Positions 4,705 to 5,185 of a DNA stretch of 5,185 nucleotides are shown piece after piece (the first letter of the stretch is position 1; each line of letters begins with the position of its first letter). The position numbers and the translations under genes were made by a program. The notes under the pieces were generated by a model. It saw only the letters and a program-made list of their open reading frames with translations. It made no database searches and had not been told where the DNA came from. The stretch is from Methanosarcinales archaeon (GTDB taxonomy: Archaea > Halobacteriota > Methanosarcinia > Methanosarcinales > Methanosarcinaceae). The DNA is taken from the NCBI GenBank assembly GCA_012329085.1, contig JAAXQB010000345.1, forward strand, positions 1 to 5,185, given 5' to 3'.

Positions 4705-4722
4705 GCATTTTTATGCTTTTTT
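4705..4722 (+). terminator. Weak hairpin plus T6, candidate end of the CBS-argJ-kinase transcript
   Basis: GCAT-TTTT-ATGC is followed directly by six T residues, 55 bases after the kinase stop. The stem is only four pairs, but archaeal termination relies mainly on the T tract. It is the first such run after the block. Confidence 0.4.
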
Positions 4723-4779
4723 AAATATTTATATATGGTAATATATAATGTATATAATAAATCTAAACATTTTTCAATA

Positions 4780-4800
4780 ACTCGTTCAAAATGAACGAGT
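4780..4800. repeat. Perfect 9-bp hairpin related to the upstream family
   Basis: ACTCGTTCA and TGAACGAGT flank an AAA loop. The CTCGTTC core also occurs in the palindrome at 1281-1322, and loop length and stem length match the other hairpins, so it is probably a solitary family member. It could also help end transcription. Confidence 0.55.
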
Positions 4801-4940
4801 GTCAATTTTAAATTCAACAAATGGTATTTCACATGAGTAAAATAATAAATAAAGAAATATATTATAACCAAATCAATCCCATTTACAATACATTTTATTT
4901 TTTATTTTAGAAAAATATAAAAAGTAGAAATTCTTTGAAA

Positions 4941-4957
4941 TTTTTTTTTATTTTTTT
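4941..4957 (+). terminator. Long T tract
   Basis: Nine T, one A and seven T in a row. Long T runs end transcription in archaea. It lies about 290 bases beyond the kinase stop, so it would act as a back-up end. Only a weak AAATT/AATTT stem precedes it. Confidence 0.3.
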
Positions 4958-4960
4958 GAG

Positions 4961-4997
4961 GATAAATCAGAGACTTTTTATTATTTCCTGATTTATC
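4961..4997. repeat. 10-base perfect inverted repeat with 17-base spacer
   Basis: GATAAATCAG (4961-4970) is the exact reverse complement of CTGATTTATC (4988-4997). It lies just after the T tract and just before a TATA-like box, and could be a hairpin or a protein-binding site for the next gene. Confidence 0.5.
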
Positions 4998-5000
4998 AAC

Positions 5001-5009
5001 TTTATAAAT
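5001..5009 (+). promoter_or_regulatory. Candidate TATA box for the right-edge gene
   Basis: TTTATAAAT is a good match to an archaeal TATA box and lies 72 bases before ATG 5081, which would leave a leader of about 45-50 bases. Weak evidence in AT-rich DNA. Confidence 0.3.
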
Positions 5010-5027
5010 TTCTAAATGTTATTGATA

Positions 5028-5040
5028 TTAATATACATAT
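5028..5040 (+). repeat. 13-base direct repeat, copy 1
   Basis: ttaatatacatat recurs at 5070-5082. The copies are 42 bases apart, about four turns of the helix, so both would face the same side of the DNA. Possible operator pair. Confidence 0.45.
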
Positions 5041-5069
5041 AGATATATTTATTACCTATTAACGCCTTA

Positions 5070-5082
5070 TTAATATACATAT
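5070..5082 (+). repeat. 13-base direct repeat, copy 2, overlapping a start codon
   Basis: Identical to 5028-5040. Its last two bases are the first two of ATG 5081, so a bound protein would cover the start of the next gene. Confidence 0.45.
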
Positions 5083-5185
5083 GTCAAAAGGAAATACATG
5101 CATTAATAAATCAATAGCTAAAGAAATAGAAAATGGAAAAGTTATACAAGAACTTCTCGAAATCAATTACAATGGACTAATGTAC
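5081..5185 (+). CDS. Start of an unidentified gene, cut by the window edge
   Basis: Thirty-five codons are open from ATG 5081 to the end of the window, starting MSKGNTCINKSIAKEIENGK and continuing with a polar segment ending NGLMY. An in-frame TAA at 5060-5062 makes this the first available ATG. No Shine-Dalgarno is visible, so the message may be leaderless or the true start may differ. The piece is Lys/Glu/Asn/Ile-rich and probably helical around KSIAKEIENGKVIQELLE. I do not recognise the family and assign no function. Confidence 0.5.
   Translation, partial: MSKGNTCINKSIAKEIENGKVIQELLEINYNGLMY

Larger units (their letters stand above)
4650..5080. other. Long AT-rich non-coding stretch after the kinase gene
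   Basis: No convincing gene lies in these 431 bases. A 29-codon frame at 4821-4910 has no ribosome binding site and low-complexity composition. The stretch holds a weak terminator, a GCTC-family-like hairpin, a long T tract, a 10-base inverted repeat and a pair of 13-base direct repeats before the next gene. TATA-like runs near 4724-4760 could contain promoters, but the composition makes them uninformative. Confidence 0.55.

Noticed and set aside
4821..4910. 29-codon plus-strand frame
   Set aside because: Low-complexity AT-rich sequence, no Shine-Dalgarno and no recognisable feature.
4650..5080. tRNA or other standard RNA gene in the downstream gap
   Set aside because: No cloverleaf arms or GTTCGA-like T-loop could be found; the stretch is too AT-rich for a tRNA.

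Overview
The window looks like part of the chromosome of an AT-rich euryarchaeon, plausibly a methanogen or a relative of methanogens. The main evidence is a gene for an ADP-dependent sugar kinase with the archaeal motif set (GGQAG, HVEF, GIGD). It is preceded by a GAGGTGA Shine-Dalgarno that matches the archaeal 16S tail. An ArgJ with an archaeal-looking PNMGTML cleavage site and a free-standing two-CBS protein fit the same picture. Species cannot be named from this sequence alone.

Positions 1-1500 are accessory in character. The left edge holds a possible decayed C-terminal coding fragment. It is followed by two direct copies of an 18-base motif, a 66-base repeat and several strong short hairpins. 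In the middle sits a type II toxin-antitoxin locus of the EndoAI/MazF kind: an intact 67-residue ribbon-helix-helix antitoxin (663-866) and, six bases later, a MazF-like toxin gene (873-1212) whose frame is broken once near an A5 tract. The locus is bracketed by the 66-base repeat (149-214 and 1223-1288, same orientation, 59 of 66 bases identical) and by clusters of a hairpin unit repeated every 48-51 bases. The arm sequences differ between copies but remain complementary.

Positions 1501-4649 are a compact, co-oriented housekeeping block. A two-CBS-domain protein is followed after 7 bases by argJ (ornithine acetyltransferase / N-acetylglutamate synthase) and after 31 bases by the ADP-dependent phosphofructokinase/glucokinase-family gene. 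The spacing suggests one transcript. CBS pairs often bind adenine nucleotides, and the kinase uses ADP and releases AMP, so an energy-sensing link is conceivable but is inference only.

Positions 4650-5080 are non-coding and very AT-rich. They hold a weak hairpin-plus-T6 terminator, one more hairpin resembling the upstream family, a long T tract, a 10-base inverted repeat and a 13-base direct repeat whose second copy overlaps the start codon of a gene of unknown function running off the right edge (5081-5185).
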